A stretch of DNA of 64,000 nucleotides from assembly GCF_046630445.1 (NCBI RefSeq), contig NC_092333.1:3310001-3374000 (forward strand), written 5' to 3'. This DNA comes from Rutidosis leptorrhynchoides. Taxonomy: Eukaryota > Streptophyta > Magnoliopsida > Asterales > Asteraceae. Below, piece after piece: positions 35,988-45,785 of the stretch (positions are counted from its first letter, which is position 1; each line of letters begins with the position of its first letter). Made by a program: the position numbers and the translations under genes. The notes below the pieces were generated by a model, which was not told the DNA's origin, searched no databases, and saw only the letters and a list, made by a program, of their open reading frames with translations.

Positions 35988-36742
35988 ATGGCTTCTACAC
36001 CGAGTACTGGGCAAGAACACGCGGAGCCTTCTTCTTCAAATGTTGCTGACATTCCAGAGGTTAGCACAATGGCTTCATCACTAACATGAGAATACTTAGA
36101 CGGTTTGAAGATTGCCTTTCACCATCTTAATCGATACAACCATGTTCTCTCTACCAACAGGCAAACTGCCAACCATCCTCCTGATGGAAAAATTACTTTA
36201 TACGCCTTACAACTTACTCACGGCAACCTCCGTGTTTCCCCTACTAACTTTCTTCTCTGCCTTCTTAGATATTATAAGGCCTGCCTTAGCCAAATGCATC
36301 CCCATGGCCTTCAAAAAATTATCCTTTTTGAAATGTATTGTAATGCCATCAATATTAAATCTCGAATTAAAGTTTTTATCTCTTTGTTTAGAATTCGCAC
36401 AATTAGCGACTGCTGGCTTACTATTGATAGTAAACGAAATACCCATTTTGTTGGTACAAATAGAGTATCAAACTTGAAGGACTGGAAGAGTCCATTTTTC
36501 TTTGTTGATGATACTGTTATTCCGGAGGAGTATTCTGTTGTCCGGAAATGGGGTGCCATTGATGCTGGTGTAGGAAAGGGTGTTAAGATTTCTGCCGCAG
36601 AGCAGCGGATAGTAAATAATTTGAAAGAGCTCCGCCTTCCGCCCAGATCATACGAGAAGTATGAGGGGATTCTTGTGCTGTGTAGAGTGAGTCAAGAATG
36701 GCCAAGCACTTCTGTGCCAGTACTCCGTGAGAAGAATCAGGG
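35988..36742 (+). pseudogene. Exon 1: PF04195-like domain, with premature TGA
   Basis: ATG at 35988 (TTACCATGG context). 33 codons of a Ser/Pro-rich start, then an in-frame TGA at 36087. The frame then stays open with GLKIAFHHLNRYNHVLSTNR, FLLCLLRYYKACLSQMHPHG and KVFISLFRIRTISDCWL, the pattern of the plant gypsy-type putative transposase domain. The donor is CAG/G-GTAGGA at 36743. The overlapping second frame (36112-36477) is a shadow. Confidence 0.7.
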
Positions 36743-36836
36743 TAGGATGTGATATGATCATCCTAATATATATATAAATGCTCGTCTATTGTTCACCATG
36801 TTTGCTTATATTGCTGTCCATGTTTAATTTTTGCAG

Positions 36837-37214
36837 CCAACTCCGAGATGCAGGTTCGCTCTGCTCTTTTATCCGTTGATCTTGAGGATGAAGTGGAGAT
36901 CACTGACCGTGCTAAAACTGCTGAAGAGCTAGAGGTAGAGAGGGCTGCAGCTGAGGCTAAGGCTGCTGCTGCTACTGAAAAGGGTGAAGAAATCATTGTC
37001 AGTAGTTCTGACAGTGAGTCCGGGTCTGAACAGACAGACACTGAACGGACAGCGGATGACACCACCACCGCCGAGCAGCAGACATCAGGCTCGATTGACA
37101 TTACGGGTGAAACAAACCCTACTCCTCCTCCAACCCAAAAGATAAGGAAGAAGAGCATAGGCTCTAAGAGAGGGAAAAGTACAGAGGGGAACCAAAAGCA
37201 GAAACGCAGAAGAA
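36837..37214 (+). CDS. Exon 2: acidic/alanine-rich segment
   Basis: The acceptor TTTTTGCAG ends at 36836. The exon encodes LEDEVEITDRAKTAEELEVE, an Ala-rich helix, then an acidic Ser-rich part and a basic end (KIRKKSIGSKRGK ... KQKRRR) that could act as a nuclear localisation signal. The donor GTATGT is at 37215. Confidence 0.65.
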
Positions 37215-37311
37215 GTATGTCCATTCTGCTCTTTCTTGATAATGCACATGTCTTTGCTTATAACTGTTATATTTGTTCATAATGCTAATTTGTTTCTGTT
37301 AGTAATTTTAG

Positions 37312-37622
37312 CAGAATTTGACGATAGCCAAGGGAAGGCTACTGAAGGTGATGAACGGAGGCAGGAGGAAAATCTTGAAGGTAAAGGAGACAAGGGTCTG
37401 AAAACTCCTTACCCGAACTTTACTCCATTTAATGAATCCGAATTCCATGATTTGAGGACGGAGGATGACGCTTCCTATCATTCTCCACCTCCTAGCTCTA
37501 CTATCCCTCCTATCACCTCCTCCAATGTACAAGAATCATCTCTTCCTGCTCATGTGAGGATGTTGCAGGCGATCATTGAGAACCCTGCTACTAAGGATAA
37601 AGAATTTTCAACTCTTCTTCAG
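37312..37622 (+). CDS. Exon 3 of the antisense gene
   Basis: The acceptor TTTTAG ends at 37311. The product begins EFDDSQGKATEGDE, is polar, then Pro-rich (PPPSSTIPPITSS) and ends LQAIIENPATKDKEFSTLLQ. The donor CAG/GTATGA is at 37623, phase 0. Confidence 0.65.
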
Positions 37623-37836
37623 GTATGAATGATAAAACCTCCTGCATGTATATGCTTGCAATTTATTTATGTGAGTTTCTTGAAATTAACTATAAAAATT
37701 TTCTTCTGCAGGGTTATGTCATACCCCGTCCTAATCCATCTGGACGAAGTCACCAACATCTGGTTCCATTGCGATGATCGACTCTAAATAATGTCTTTAC
37801 AATGAGCAAATGCACAGCGGAAGATTTCTTTCATAC

Positions 37837-38346
37837 CTGAGAATAAACATGCTTTCAAGTGTCAACCAAAAGGTTGGTGAGTTCATTAGTTTAACATAAA
37901 TAATCATTTCCATCATTTTAATAGACCACAAGATTTCATATTTCCATTTCTCATAAACATACGTCCCATACATAGAGACAAAAATATCATTCATATGGAT
38001 TGAACACCTGGTAACCGACATTCACAATATGCATATAAGAATATCCCCATCATTCCGGGATCCTCCTTCGGACATGATATAAAATTTCGAAGTACTAAAG
38101 CATCCGGTACTTTGGATGGGGCTTGTTGGGCCCGATAGATCTATGTTTAGGATTCGCGTCAATTAGGGTGTCTGTTCCCTAATTCTTAGATTACCAGACT
38201 TAATAAAAAGGGGCATATTCGATTTCGATCATTCAACCATATAATGTAGTTTTGATTACTTGTGTCTATTTCGTAAAACATTTATAAAAGTTGCGCATGC
38301 ATTCTCAGCCCAAAAATATAAAAAAAAGGGAGTAATGAAAACTCAC
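37837..38346 (-). other. Predicted LTR-embedded intron
   Basis: On the minus strand the donor ATG/GTGAGTTTTC starts at 38346 and the acceptor GTTTATTCTCAG ends at 37837, followed by GT. Confidence 0.45.
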
Positions 38347-38462
38347 CATACTGTATTTTGTAGTAAAAATACATATGACGAAATTGAACAATGCAGGGTT
38401 GGCCTAGGATTCACGAACCTATATTCTTCATATATATATTAAAATATATAATCGTAATTGGA

Positions 38463-38465
<3 letters not shown>

Positions 38466-38507
<42 letters not shown>
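38466..38507. repeat. (TA)n microsatellite
   Basis: About 20 TA units inside the solo LTR. Confidence 0.9.
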
Positions 38508-38509
<2 letters not shown>

Positions 38510-39040
38510 ATTAATAATATACTAATTATACTATATGTTATTTAGATAAATTTAATATATTTAGTTTATATGTTTTATATAGCTATTATTTATCATTAAT
38601 AATAAAAACTGTATAATAAGGTTTAGTATATATATATATATTTATATATATTACTTAATATAGTTTAACTAATATCTTTTTAATAAGAAAAGTATAGCTT
38701 AATGTATTTTGATATAAAAGTATCTATTTATGATAATATTGATTGTTTTGATGATAACAAAATAATAATTTTTGTAAGGATGATGATAGTAAGTTTAATA
38801 ATGATAATACTAATGATTATGTTAATAATAATAATGATAATACTTATGTTATTAATAATAATAATAGTAGTACTAAAAGTGATACTAATACTTGAATGAC
38901 AAAATTTATAATAATAATTACATTAAAAATGTTAATAATAATAATAATGGTTATCTTTATAATAATACACATGTTACAATAATAATAATAACTCTAATAT
39001 TTATTTAATGATACATAGGTTAATAATAATTATAATAATG

Positions 39041-39042
<2 letters not shown>

Positions 39043-39124
<82 letters not shown>
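39043..39124. repeat. (AAT)n microsatellite
   Basis: About 27 AAT units, on the downstream side (minus sense) of the tRNA-like segment. Confidence 0.95.
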
Positions 39125-39126
<2 letters not shown>

Positions 39127-39206
39127 TTTATTCATAATAATTACTAATAATAATAATGGAATTAAAATTAAAAGAGTATACCTTTATAAAAAGCTTTAAT
39201 AAAAAG

Positions 39207-39283
39207 GATGCTCCAAACGAGAATTGAACTCGCGACCTCTCGCACACGCACAACAAATCCTTCCACTTATCCAACTGTGTTTT
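39207..39283 (-). other. tRNA-like Pol III promoter segment in the solo LTR
   Basis: On the minus strand a box A-like TGGATAAGTGG (39273-39263; one mismatch to consensus) and a box B GAGTTCAATTC (39231-39221) are followed by T-rich sequence and the (TTA)n tract. It is the counterpart of 2860-2935 and 26112-26195. Confidence 0.5.
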
Positions 39284-39454
39284 TCTGATTTGAATCGGAA
39301 TACAAATATGTTTAACCCGACTGGTTTCGTTTCGGCCCAACAATTCCTCAAACACAGCCCAATATTTCGTGAGCCCAAGTTAAACAAAAAAAAAAATCAG
39401 TCCAACAAGAATAGGACTTTGGTTTGGAAACCTCCAACTGTAAAAAAAAATGAT

Positions 39455-39872
39455 ACGTACTCATCATCCTATCGTCATCTTCACATCATCTATATTATCA
39501 TGTACATCCCTCATCATCAATATTTTTTAGCATCATCTCATAATCATCATCATTTCGACACATCATCATCATCATCATAATCATAATATCCGTCCGTCAT
39601 CATCAATTTTCCCTTCCTCATCGACAACATCATCGCTCGTTATTATCAGGGGATCATCACAGTCGCTTATATCATCGTTCATCACCTTTGCACGTCATCA
39701 TCATCGTTCATCACTGTTGCACATCATCATCATCATATCATGATCATAACATCATCATCTTCCTTCGCTATCATCATCATCATATTATCGAGCATCATCT
39801 TCTCAACATCACGATCATCATTCTTGACTTGTCATCATCAAAATAAATCATCACCATCATCGTTTAGAAAGA

Positions 39873-39936
<64 letters not shown>

Positions 39937-40085
39937 CGTGACCCATTACTATTCATCATCTTCTTCATACGTCATCATCATTAAAACCAATCATCACCGT
40001 AAATCTTCGTTGTTCATCGCCATCATTATCATTTAACCGTTCATCATAAAATCATCATCTTTTTCACCTCGTCATCATCATACAA
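39455..40085. repeat. CAT/ATC-rich simple-sequence region
   Basis: Irregular runs of (CAT)n and (TCA)n over about 600 bp, split by a (TA)n tract at 39876-39932. Ser/His/Ile-rich ORFs across it are artefacts. Confidence 0.85.
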
Positions 40086-41166
40086 TTACCTCCGTTACCA
40101 TTATTATTTTCTTCATTATCAAACAACTTATGTCGATGGTGTAGCTGGGTTTTTTTTTTGTTGAATTCATTGATCGAAACAGAAAAGAAAAGAAAAAATG
40201 GCAGTAGCAACAACGGTGGTGATGGGAGGTTTTGTTCGTGATAGAAAACCGAAACATTAGTTTCATGAGGGAGGGTTGGTGGTTGTGGATCGAAGAAAAT
40301 GGTGGTTCAATGGTTGATTTACAGTGGTGGTGGCCGTAACCATGGTGATAGTGGTCGATGGGTGTAATGGGAAGTGGTTCTCGGTTCACGACAATAAGGA
40401 GTGATGGTGATGTTAGAGGGTGGCGGTAAAGGGAAAAAAAAAGAAGGAAAACCAAAGAAGATGTATGGTGGCCGGTAGTGGTTCCTGGTGGCAGCAAGGT
40501 GGCTGGAGAAGAGGTGGGTTTGCAGGGGAAGGAGATGCACTCATGTATGTGTGTGTAAATATCATATACATATATATATAAATATAAACATATAATTATA
40601 ATATTAATAATAATAATTAATAATAATAATAATAAGATAATGAAAAACAATTGCACTGATTGATACACATGATTGATACACATGATTGATACACAGTATA
40701 GCCGTCTGCCTTTTAAATTATTATTAATTCACATATCGTGTCCATTGCTAAATAGTTAATATTTAAAAGTCTTTCTAAAAAACCTAAAATTTTAAATTAA
40801 ACATATTTAATTATTTCACTCATTACCTGTTTGAAACCTGATAAAAAAAGTTCAAAAATTATTTATTTTCTGTTCCAAATTATATGTACGGAGTACAAAA
40901 ACTTAGATTGAAATGGTAAAAAAAAATATTTATCAAAACTATTATCTTTTTAATCAAATTTTGGAACAAATTTTATTTTAAAACTTCTTATATATATATT
41001 AAACCTATTTTGAAAATAATTAAACGTCAATCGGAAGTTACAGACATTTACCATTTAAGCTCAAAATTAATTATATTTAATATACACTATGTATATATAT
41101 AACCAGTTTTAAATAACAAAATTTACTATGCACATAAATATATATTAAATGATTAAATTAATTATT

Positions 41167-41169
<3 letters not shown>

Positions 41170-41223
<54 letters not shown>
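41170..41223. repeat. (TA)n microsatellite
   Basis: About 27 TA units near the U3 end of the solo LTR. Confidence 0.95.
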
Positions 41224-41226
<3 letters not shown>

Positions 41227-41547
41227 AAATATACATATAAAATAATAGTTTTTATTACAATGTATTTTATTGTACATATTTATTTATAACAATAATTGTA
41301 TATAATAGTTTATTAATGTTCATGTTATTATATATATTATACATTTATTTATATATACACATATTTATATATATCCACATATTTACAAGCAATGGTTCGT
41401 GAATCATCGCGAACAGTCGAAAGTCAATTGAATATATGAACATCGTTTCAAAATTTTCTAGACTCAACATTACATACTTTGCTTATCGTATCGAAATCAT
41501 ATAAAGATTAAGTTTAAATTTAGTCGGAATTTTTCCGGGTCACTACA

Positions 41548-42300
41548 GGTTATGCTATCCCTGAGCTAAAACCCCATTTCATCGCTCTCCGCTCTGAGCA
41601 GCTCAGGGAATCAACTGCTGCAGCTCATGTATTACTGACCAACCATCTGGATTCCGTGCTACAACTGCAGAAGCAACATGAGTCTATTCTTGCCGTGGCC
41701 CGTTCTGAGATTACTCAAGGTGCAAATGCTCGCAAAAGAGCAATTGATGCTGAACGTGCCTTGACTGATGCTCATAATACATTGAAGGCTAGAGAAGCTG
41801 AGCTAAAAAGTGCTCAGGATGCTGCTGTTGCTTTGCAAGAGGAGAAGGATAGGTTGGTGGATGCTGAAAAAAAAAAGCTTGAGGAGGAGCAGGTGAAGGT
41901 GAGTGAGCTGGAGAAGCAGCTGAGTGCAGAGAAGGAAAAGTCTGCTGAGCTTCTCTGGAGGGTGGAGGAAGGCGAGGGTAACTTTGCTGAGCTTAAGAAG
42001 GGTATACCGGGTCTGATAACTAAGGTTCTTGGGTCCAAGCTTGTTGGAGACCCCTACAATGATTATGTTGATGCTATGCGCACCCATGCTATTGCTGATG
42101 TGACAGATAAATTGACCAGACGCCTTGCTCCAAACCAGACTCTACCTGCTGCTATTACTAATCTGATGCCTCCTGGAACTCTGGAGAAGGTTAATGAAGC
42201 AATGGATAAGTTGGTTAACCTGAAGATAAACGTATATGATGAAGTATGCAGCAGAGAAGATTCGTCTGCTCAGGATGTTTTTGTTGTGGAGTTTGCATAA
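41548..42300 (+). CDS. Last exon (main part): coiled-coil C-terminus
   Basis: The first five bases of this exon lie at 37712-37716; the rest resumes at 41548 after the solo LTR. The frame is open for 250 codons to the TAA at 42298-42300. It has a long heptad region (AEKKKLEEEQVKVSELEKQL and neighbours, roughly 41700-41990) followed by a globular end with GDPYNDYVDAMRTHAIADV. The TSD duplicates GGTTA, so the pre-insertion frame is clear. Confidence 0.75.
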   Translation, partial: GYAIPELKPHFIALRSEQLRESTAAAHVLLTNHLDSVLQLQKQHESILAVARSEITQGANARKRAIDAERALTDAHNTLKAREAELKSAQDAAVALQEEKDRLVDAEKKKLEEEQVKVSELEKQLSAEKEKSAELLWRVEEGEGNFAELKKGIPGLITKVLGSKLVGDPYNDYVDAMRTHAIADVTDKLTRRLAPNQTLPAAITNLMPPGTLEKVNEAMDKLVNLKINVYDEVCSREDSSAQDVFVVEFA

Positions 42301-43385
42301 ACTTTGTATTTATTGATGAACAATAATTGTAATAAATTTTTGCTATCTTTGATTGAATAAATATATGCTATTGCTGTTACTATTTTTGTGTGCATGCTTG
42401 CTCCAAACACTTTGATGGTGTATGACCGATTTGCTATGCACTAGGCATACAATAAATTCTCTATGTTCAATTGTATATTGCATATCCGAGCAAAGCATTT
42501 TGAAAAGTGTTGAAAGTAATTCATTTTTGGATGTTTTACATTGTTAACTTCAGCTAAATGAGCAACATATCAAAAATTCACTTTGCATACATTATGCCTT
42601 CAAGCATTTAGTAGGACATTTGTAGTTTGTTATACACTTTCCGTCATCAAATTAATGAGGAATAGTTATGAAGTGTTTTTGGAGAATGATTATAAAATAA
42701 TCTTTCCTCCATATGCCTTCCGTCATAAAGTATATGAGGAAGAATTTTTGAAATATTATGTGAAGATTAGCTATGGGTTAGTGACCTATCCGTCATACGC
42801 CTTCCGTCATAAAATATATGAGGAAGAATTGTGCAATGTTTTTGGCCTTCATATAAAATATAAACTTCTTTCGTTCTGTCAAGTAAGTTTTTTATAATGT
42901 TTGTCATGACAAGTATCTGAGTTTTGTATTTTGCCTCGGTGCGTTCTAGTAAAACTTTAACGTTTTCTAGCCGATCCCTTGTGCCTTTGCTGGCCGGCAC
43001 AAAAGCTTCCGCCATCAGAGGTATAAAAATACTCTCCTTCTGAGGGCAGGATATAAATGCAATGTTTTACATTTGTCACAGGCAGCACTTTGCATAAGAA
43101 AAATATAAAATTTTATTGATCAGTGCTGTGCAATACATAAACAATTGATGACAAATTTAGGTGGATCAAGCCTAATTAGTACATCATGAACGTTTAGTGT
43201 ATGCAATTGAAAACATAGGCACTATAAAGATGACCACAATGGTCTACAGTAAATTGATAAATTTTGTTCTTCAGAAATGCTAACAAATTGCTCTTATTGA
43301 AATGATAAATTTTGCTCTTGATAAAATGCTGAAAATTGTTTCTTCAAACGCCAAGTGCCTAGCGCTGTCCGGCCTGAACACTTGA
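42301..43385. other. Non-coding middle of the Tat-like element, with three related hairpins
   Basis: No long open frame and no RT motif on either strand. At 42638-42662, 42717-42742 and 42801-42826 the sequence CTTCCGTCAT is followed after 7-8 bases by ATGAGGAAG, so three stem-loops of the same type lie in a row downstream of the antisense gene's stop. Confidence 0.6.
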
Positions 43386-43886
43386 TCATGGTATAAAGAA
43401 CTCCTGAACCTCATCATCCCTGAACAACCGATTACGCCTCTGATTGATATTGCCTTCTGATAAGTTTGCAAATGTGGATCGTTCCCTTGTTGGTGCCACA
43501 TACTGTGAGTGTATGGCGGCTACTCCGTTCGGAGTTGGGAATCTGATCTCTGCATGAGCCGTTGATGTTATCGCTCTAAATTTAGCTAACGCTGCTCGTC
43601 TAAAAAGGACATTAAATCGAGAGTTGCCATCCAGAATAGTGAAATCGATTGTTTCAGTTATCAATAGTGGAAATGTTCCCAAAATGACCTCCAAACGAAC
43701 TCGCCCCATTGCATTCACTGGCATTCCTGTTAGCCCTGAAACCTTTAAACTCGTCCGCCTAGCTCTAACCTGCACATGCCTTGGAAAAGCCTTGAAACAA
43801 TGCCAATAAATGATGTCAGCCTCACTGCCTGTATCTGTGTAGATATGGCTGACGAACTTGTTTGCAATTTCTGCTGAAATGACCAC
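43386..43886 (-). CDS. Retroviral-type aspartic protease of the Tat-like element
   Basis: 166 codons in the same frame as gag, separated from it by one TAG (43890-43892). YTDTGSEADIIYWHCFKAF carries the D-T-G active site. LEVILGTFPLLITETIDFTI and the later FNVLFRRAALAKFRAITST correspond to the usual flap and the 'ILGR..L...AVSST' end of plant Ty3/Gypsy proteases. The C-terminus runs to a TAA at 43386 without entering RT. The start codon is unclear; expression would need readthrough of the TAG. Confidence 0.7.
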   Translation of the reverse strand: MVISAEIANKFVSHIYTDTGSEADIIYWHCFKAFPRHVQVRARRTSLKVSGLTGMPVNAMGRVRLEVILGTFPLLITETIDFTILDGNSRFNVLFRRAALAKFRAITSTAHAEIRFPTPNGVAAIHSQYVAPTRERSTFANLSEGNINQRRNRLFRDDEVQEFFIP

Positions 43887-43889
43887 TGG

Positions 43890-45449
43890 CTAAACAGACA
43901 AGGCCCAATTTTGAATTGGTTGAAAAATGATTGGGGCATATCTCCAGCTATCGACATTGTTATCCGACTTCTCACCGTCCTCATAGTGACTTCCATTTAG
44001 CCACACCATTTTGATGACAACGTCTGGAGTTGACTCACGCTCCGTGATCCGGTTTCCGTACTGGTTTCTGTTATCTCCTCCGCCATGCTCTTCCCTTCTT
44101 CTGTTCTCACCTCGACGACCTCTTCCACCATCATTATTTTGCCATCCAAATTTCCTGCGAGGATCATTTCTCCTATATTTTTTTCCTGGCAACAAGTGGT
44201 TTAACTCTCCTGCTTTGATCTTTGCGATGATTTCTCTCATCAGAGATTTGCAATTATCTGTATCATGACCCCATGCCTCATGAAAGTCACACCATAGTTC
44301 ACTTTTTGGACCCTCTCTTTCTTCCATGGGTGCTGGATGATTGAAAGTGGTCCGAATTGGTTCAGTGAAAAGAATCTCTTTGGGAGTTTTGGTCAATGCC
44401 ATTATCAAAGGATGCCTCTCTATTGGCCTTCTGTTATGATGAAAATCATTAGGATGATTGTTGCCTCTCCATCCACCATTGGAATTGTCATTCCTCCTCT
44501 GATTTCTGTCAAAGTACCGCCCTCCGTTGTGCGATTTGCTGCTGCTGCTGCCATCAAACTTGTTCATCCCCTGCTCACCGGCTCTAACATGCTTATGTGC
44601 AACTTCCAACGCCTGATGCAGAGTTTTTGGAAAGTCATACCTTAACGCATGGACAAGTGCACTAAACCGTCGCTGATCCAAACAAAAAATGAAACCAGAT
44701 ACTAGCTGAGATTCTAGACAATCAGGTATCTTCTGTGCTTCAAGTGTGTATCGCTTCATGAAATTACTTAAGGACTCATTGTGATGCATTGTGATCTCAT
44801 GTGCATCAAGATGTGTCAAAGTACAGCTTCGAAGATTTTGATACTGCATAACAAACTTTGCACGGAGGTCCAAATAACTTGTGATGCTTCTTGGCGGCAA
44901 GCTAGCAAACCATTCCCTTGCCATTTTCTGTAGCACCATTGGAAACATATGACAAGCTACCTCGTCATCCCAATGCTGCAACCTCATTGCACCTTCAAAC
45001 ATAGTGAGGAAATCCTCAGGATCTGTTGTACCATTATAAACTCCAATTTCCGGTATGCCAAGATTTCTAGGCAACGAATAGTTAGCAATTCGATCAATAA
45101 AACACTGAGTGGATTCTGCCATAGCTGGTGGCTTTGTAGCTTGCTCTCCTGTAATGAGGGCGAAGAAATTATCTACAGCCACAGCACGGACGGCGGGCTG
45201 CGCTAAGCGTTGCTTATACTTTGCCGGAGCTGTCTGCTTAAGGATGTCATTTAAAAGCAACACTGCCTGCTTCTCAGACATGAACTCATCTTTGTCAATT
45301 TCATCATCAGAATCATTATTAATATAGCTCAAGTCATTATCATCCTCAGAATCATCAATAAGACTGCCCAGCTTATCAAGTAGTCTGGATAACCTGTACT
45401 TTGATATAGTTTGCTTTTTCATGATTTGCTTGTCTTTGCCATCCGCCAT
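43890..45449 (-). CDS. Gag protein of the Tat-like element
   Basis: 519 aa from ATG at 45449. Residues about 35-75 are acidic. The retrotransposon gag domain (PF03732-like) covers about 130-300 with AREWFASLPPRSITSYLDLR, FVMQYQNLRSC and NESLSNFMKRYTLEAQKI. An Arg/Asn/Gly-rich region follows. A zinc-finger-like CDFHEAWGHDTDNCKSLMRE lies near 395-414, the form found in Tat-type gags, and the tail is again Arg/Gly-rich. The frame is intact, so the element may still supply a Gag. It ends at a TAG directly in front of the protease frame. Confidence 0.85.
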   Translation of the reverse strand: MADGKDKQIMKKQTISKYRLSRLLDKLGSLIDDSEDDNDLSYINNDSDDEIDKDEFMSEKQAVLLLNDILKQTAPAKYKQRLAQPAVRAVAVDNFFALITGEQATKPPAMAESTQCFIDRIANYSLPRNLGIPEIGVYNGTTDPEDFLTMFEGAMRLQHWDDEVACHMFPMVLQKMAREWFASLPPRSITSYLDLRAKFVMQYQNLRSCTLTHLDAHEITMHHNESLSNFMKRYTLEAQKIPDCLESQLVSGFIFCLDQRRFSALVHALRYDFPKTLHQALEVAHKHVRAGEQGMNKFDGSSSSKSHNGGRYFDRNQRRNDNSNGGWRGNNHPNDFHHNRRPIERHPLIMALTKTPKEILFTEPIRTTFNHPAPMEEREGPKSELWCDFHEAWGHDTDNCKSLMREIIAKIKAGELNHLLPGKKYRRNDPRRKFGWQNNDGGRGRRGENRRREEHGGGDNRNQYGNRITERESTPDVVIKMVWLNGSHYEDGEKSDNNVDSWRYAPIIFQPIQNWALSV

Positions 45450-45467
45450 CCGTCGAAAAGGTATAAA

Positions 45468-45785
45468 TTATGGACATCGTTGTGGTTGCATCAATGGTCG
45501 CCTCTCTGGATTAGTAACAAGATTTGAAAGCCTTTCTGCACTTTTGGTTGTTGTTTCTTCGATTACTGGCATTTTCTCTGAATTAGTTGCCAAACGCTGA
45601 AGCCTTTCTGCAGTTTCAGCAACTGTTTCTTCAATTGTACCTTCCGGTGGCAGAACAGGTACATCTTCAACAGTTATCATGTTTTCAGTTAATGGATTGT
45701 TAACTGCTTCAAGTACAAATGGAGCTTCAGTTGTTTTTGTTCCTTTTCCGTTTCGCGTGTTCTTTGCATTAGTGGGTGGCGCCAT
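45468..45785 (-). CDS. Small leader ORF upstream of Gag
   Basis: The ATG at 45785 overlaps the PBS (ATGGCGCC). The 105-aa product is Thr/Glu-rich with two similar halves, ETVAETAERLQRLATNSEKMP and TTTKSAERLSNLVTNPERRP, an internal duplication. The stop is 16 bases upstream of the gag ATG. The function is unknown. Because the start lies in the PBS, it may be read as a leader peptide or not at all. Confidence 0.4.
   Translation of the reverse strand: MAPPTNAKNTRNGKGTKTTEAPFVLEAVNNPLTENMITVEDVPVLPPEGTIEETVAETAERLQRLATNSEKMPVIEETTTKSAERLSNLVTNPERRPLMQPQRCP
45771..45784 (-). other. Primer-binding site of the Tat-like element (TGGCGCC type)
   Basis: On the minus strand TGGCGCCACCCACT begins one base after the LTR end. 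The TGG start fits a tRNA 3' CCA; I cannot name the tRNA with certainty. Confidence 0.65.

Larger units (their letters stand above)
37717..41547 (-). mobile_element. Solo Tekay-like LTR (3831 bp) inserted in an exon
   Basis: Limits are TGTCATACCCCG at 37717 and CCGGGTCACTACA at 41547, with GGTTA on both sides (37712-37716 and 41548-41552). Internal order matches the LTR at 1100-4214 (same family) in opposite orientation: predicted intron, (AT)n, (AAT)n, tRNA-like segment, CAT-rich and GGT-rich stretches, (TA)n. There is no internal region, so it is a solo LTR left by LTR-LTR recombination. Confidence 0.85.
35988..42300 (+). pseudogene. Antisense spliced gene, putative gypsy-type transposase family (Transposase_28-like)
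   Basis: I infer a five-part gene model: 35988-36742, 36837-37214, 37312-37622, and a last exon of 37712-37716 plus 41548-42300 that is split by a solo LTR. All introns start GT and end AG, and all phases agree. The product has an N-terminal globular region like the plant 'putative transposase, gypsy type' family (PF04195), a middle acidic/Ala-rich part and a C-terminal coiled coil. These genes are known as extra ORFs of gypsy elements; their function is not established. The copy is disabled by a TGA at 36087-36089 and by the 3.8-kb insertion. The AATAAA near 42355 may be the poly(A) signal. Confidence 0.7.

Noticed and set aside
39008..40036. Ser/His/Ile-rich ORFs in the solo LTR
   Set aside because: They come from (AAT)n, (CAT)n and (TA)n tracts.
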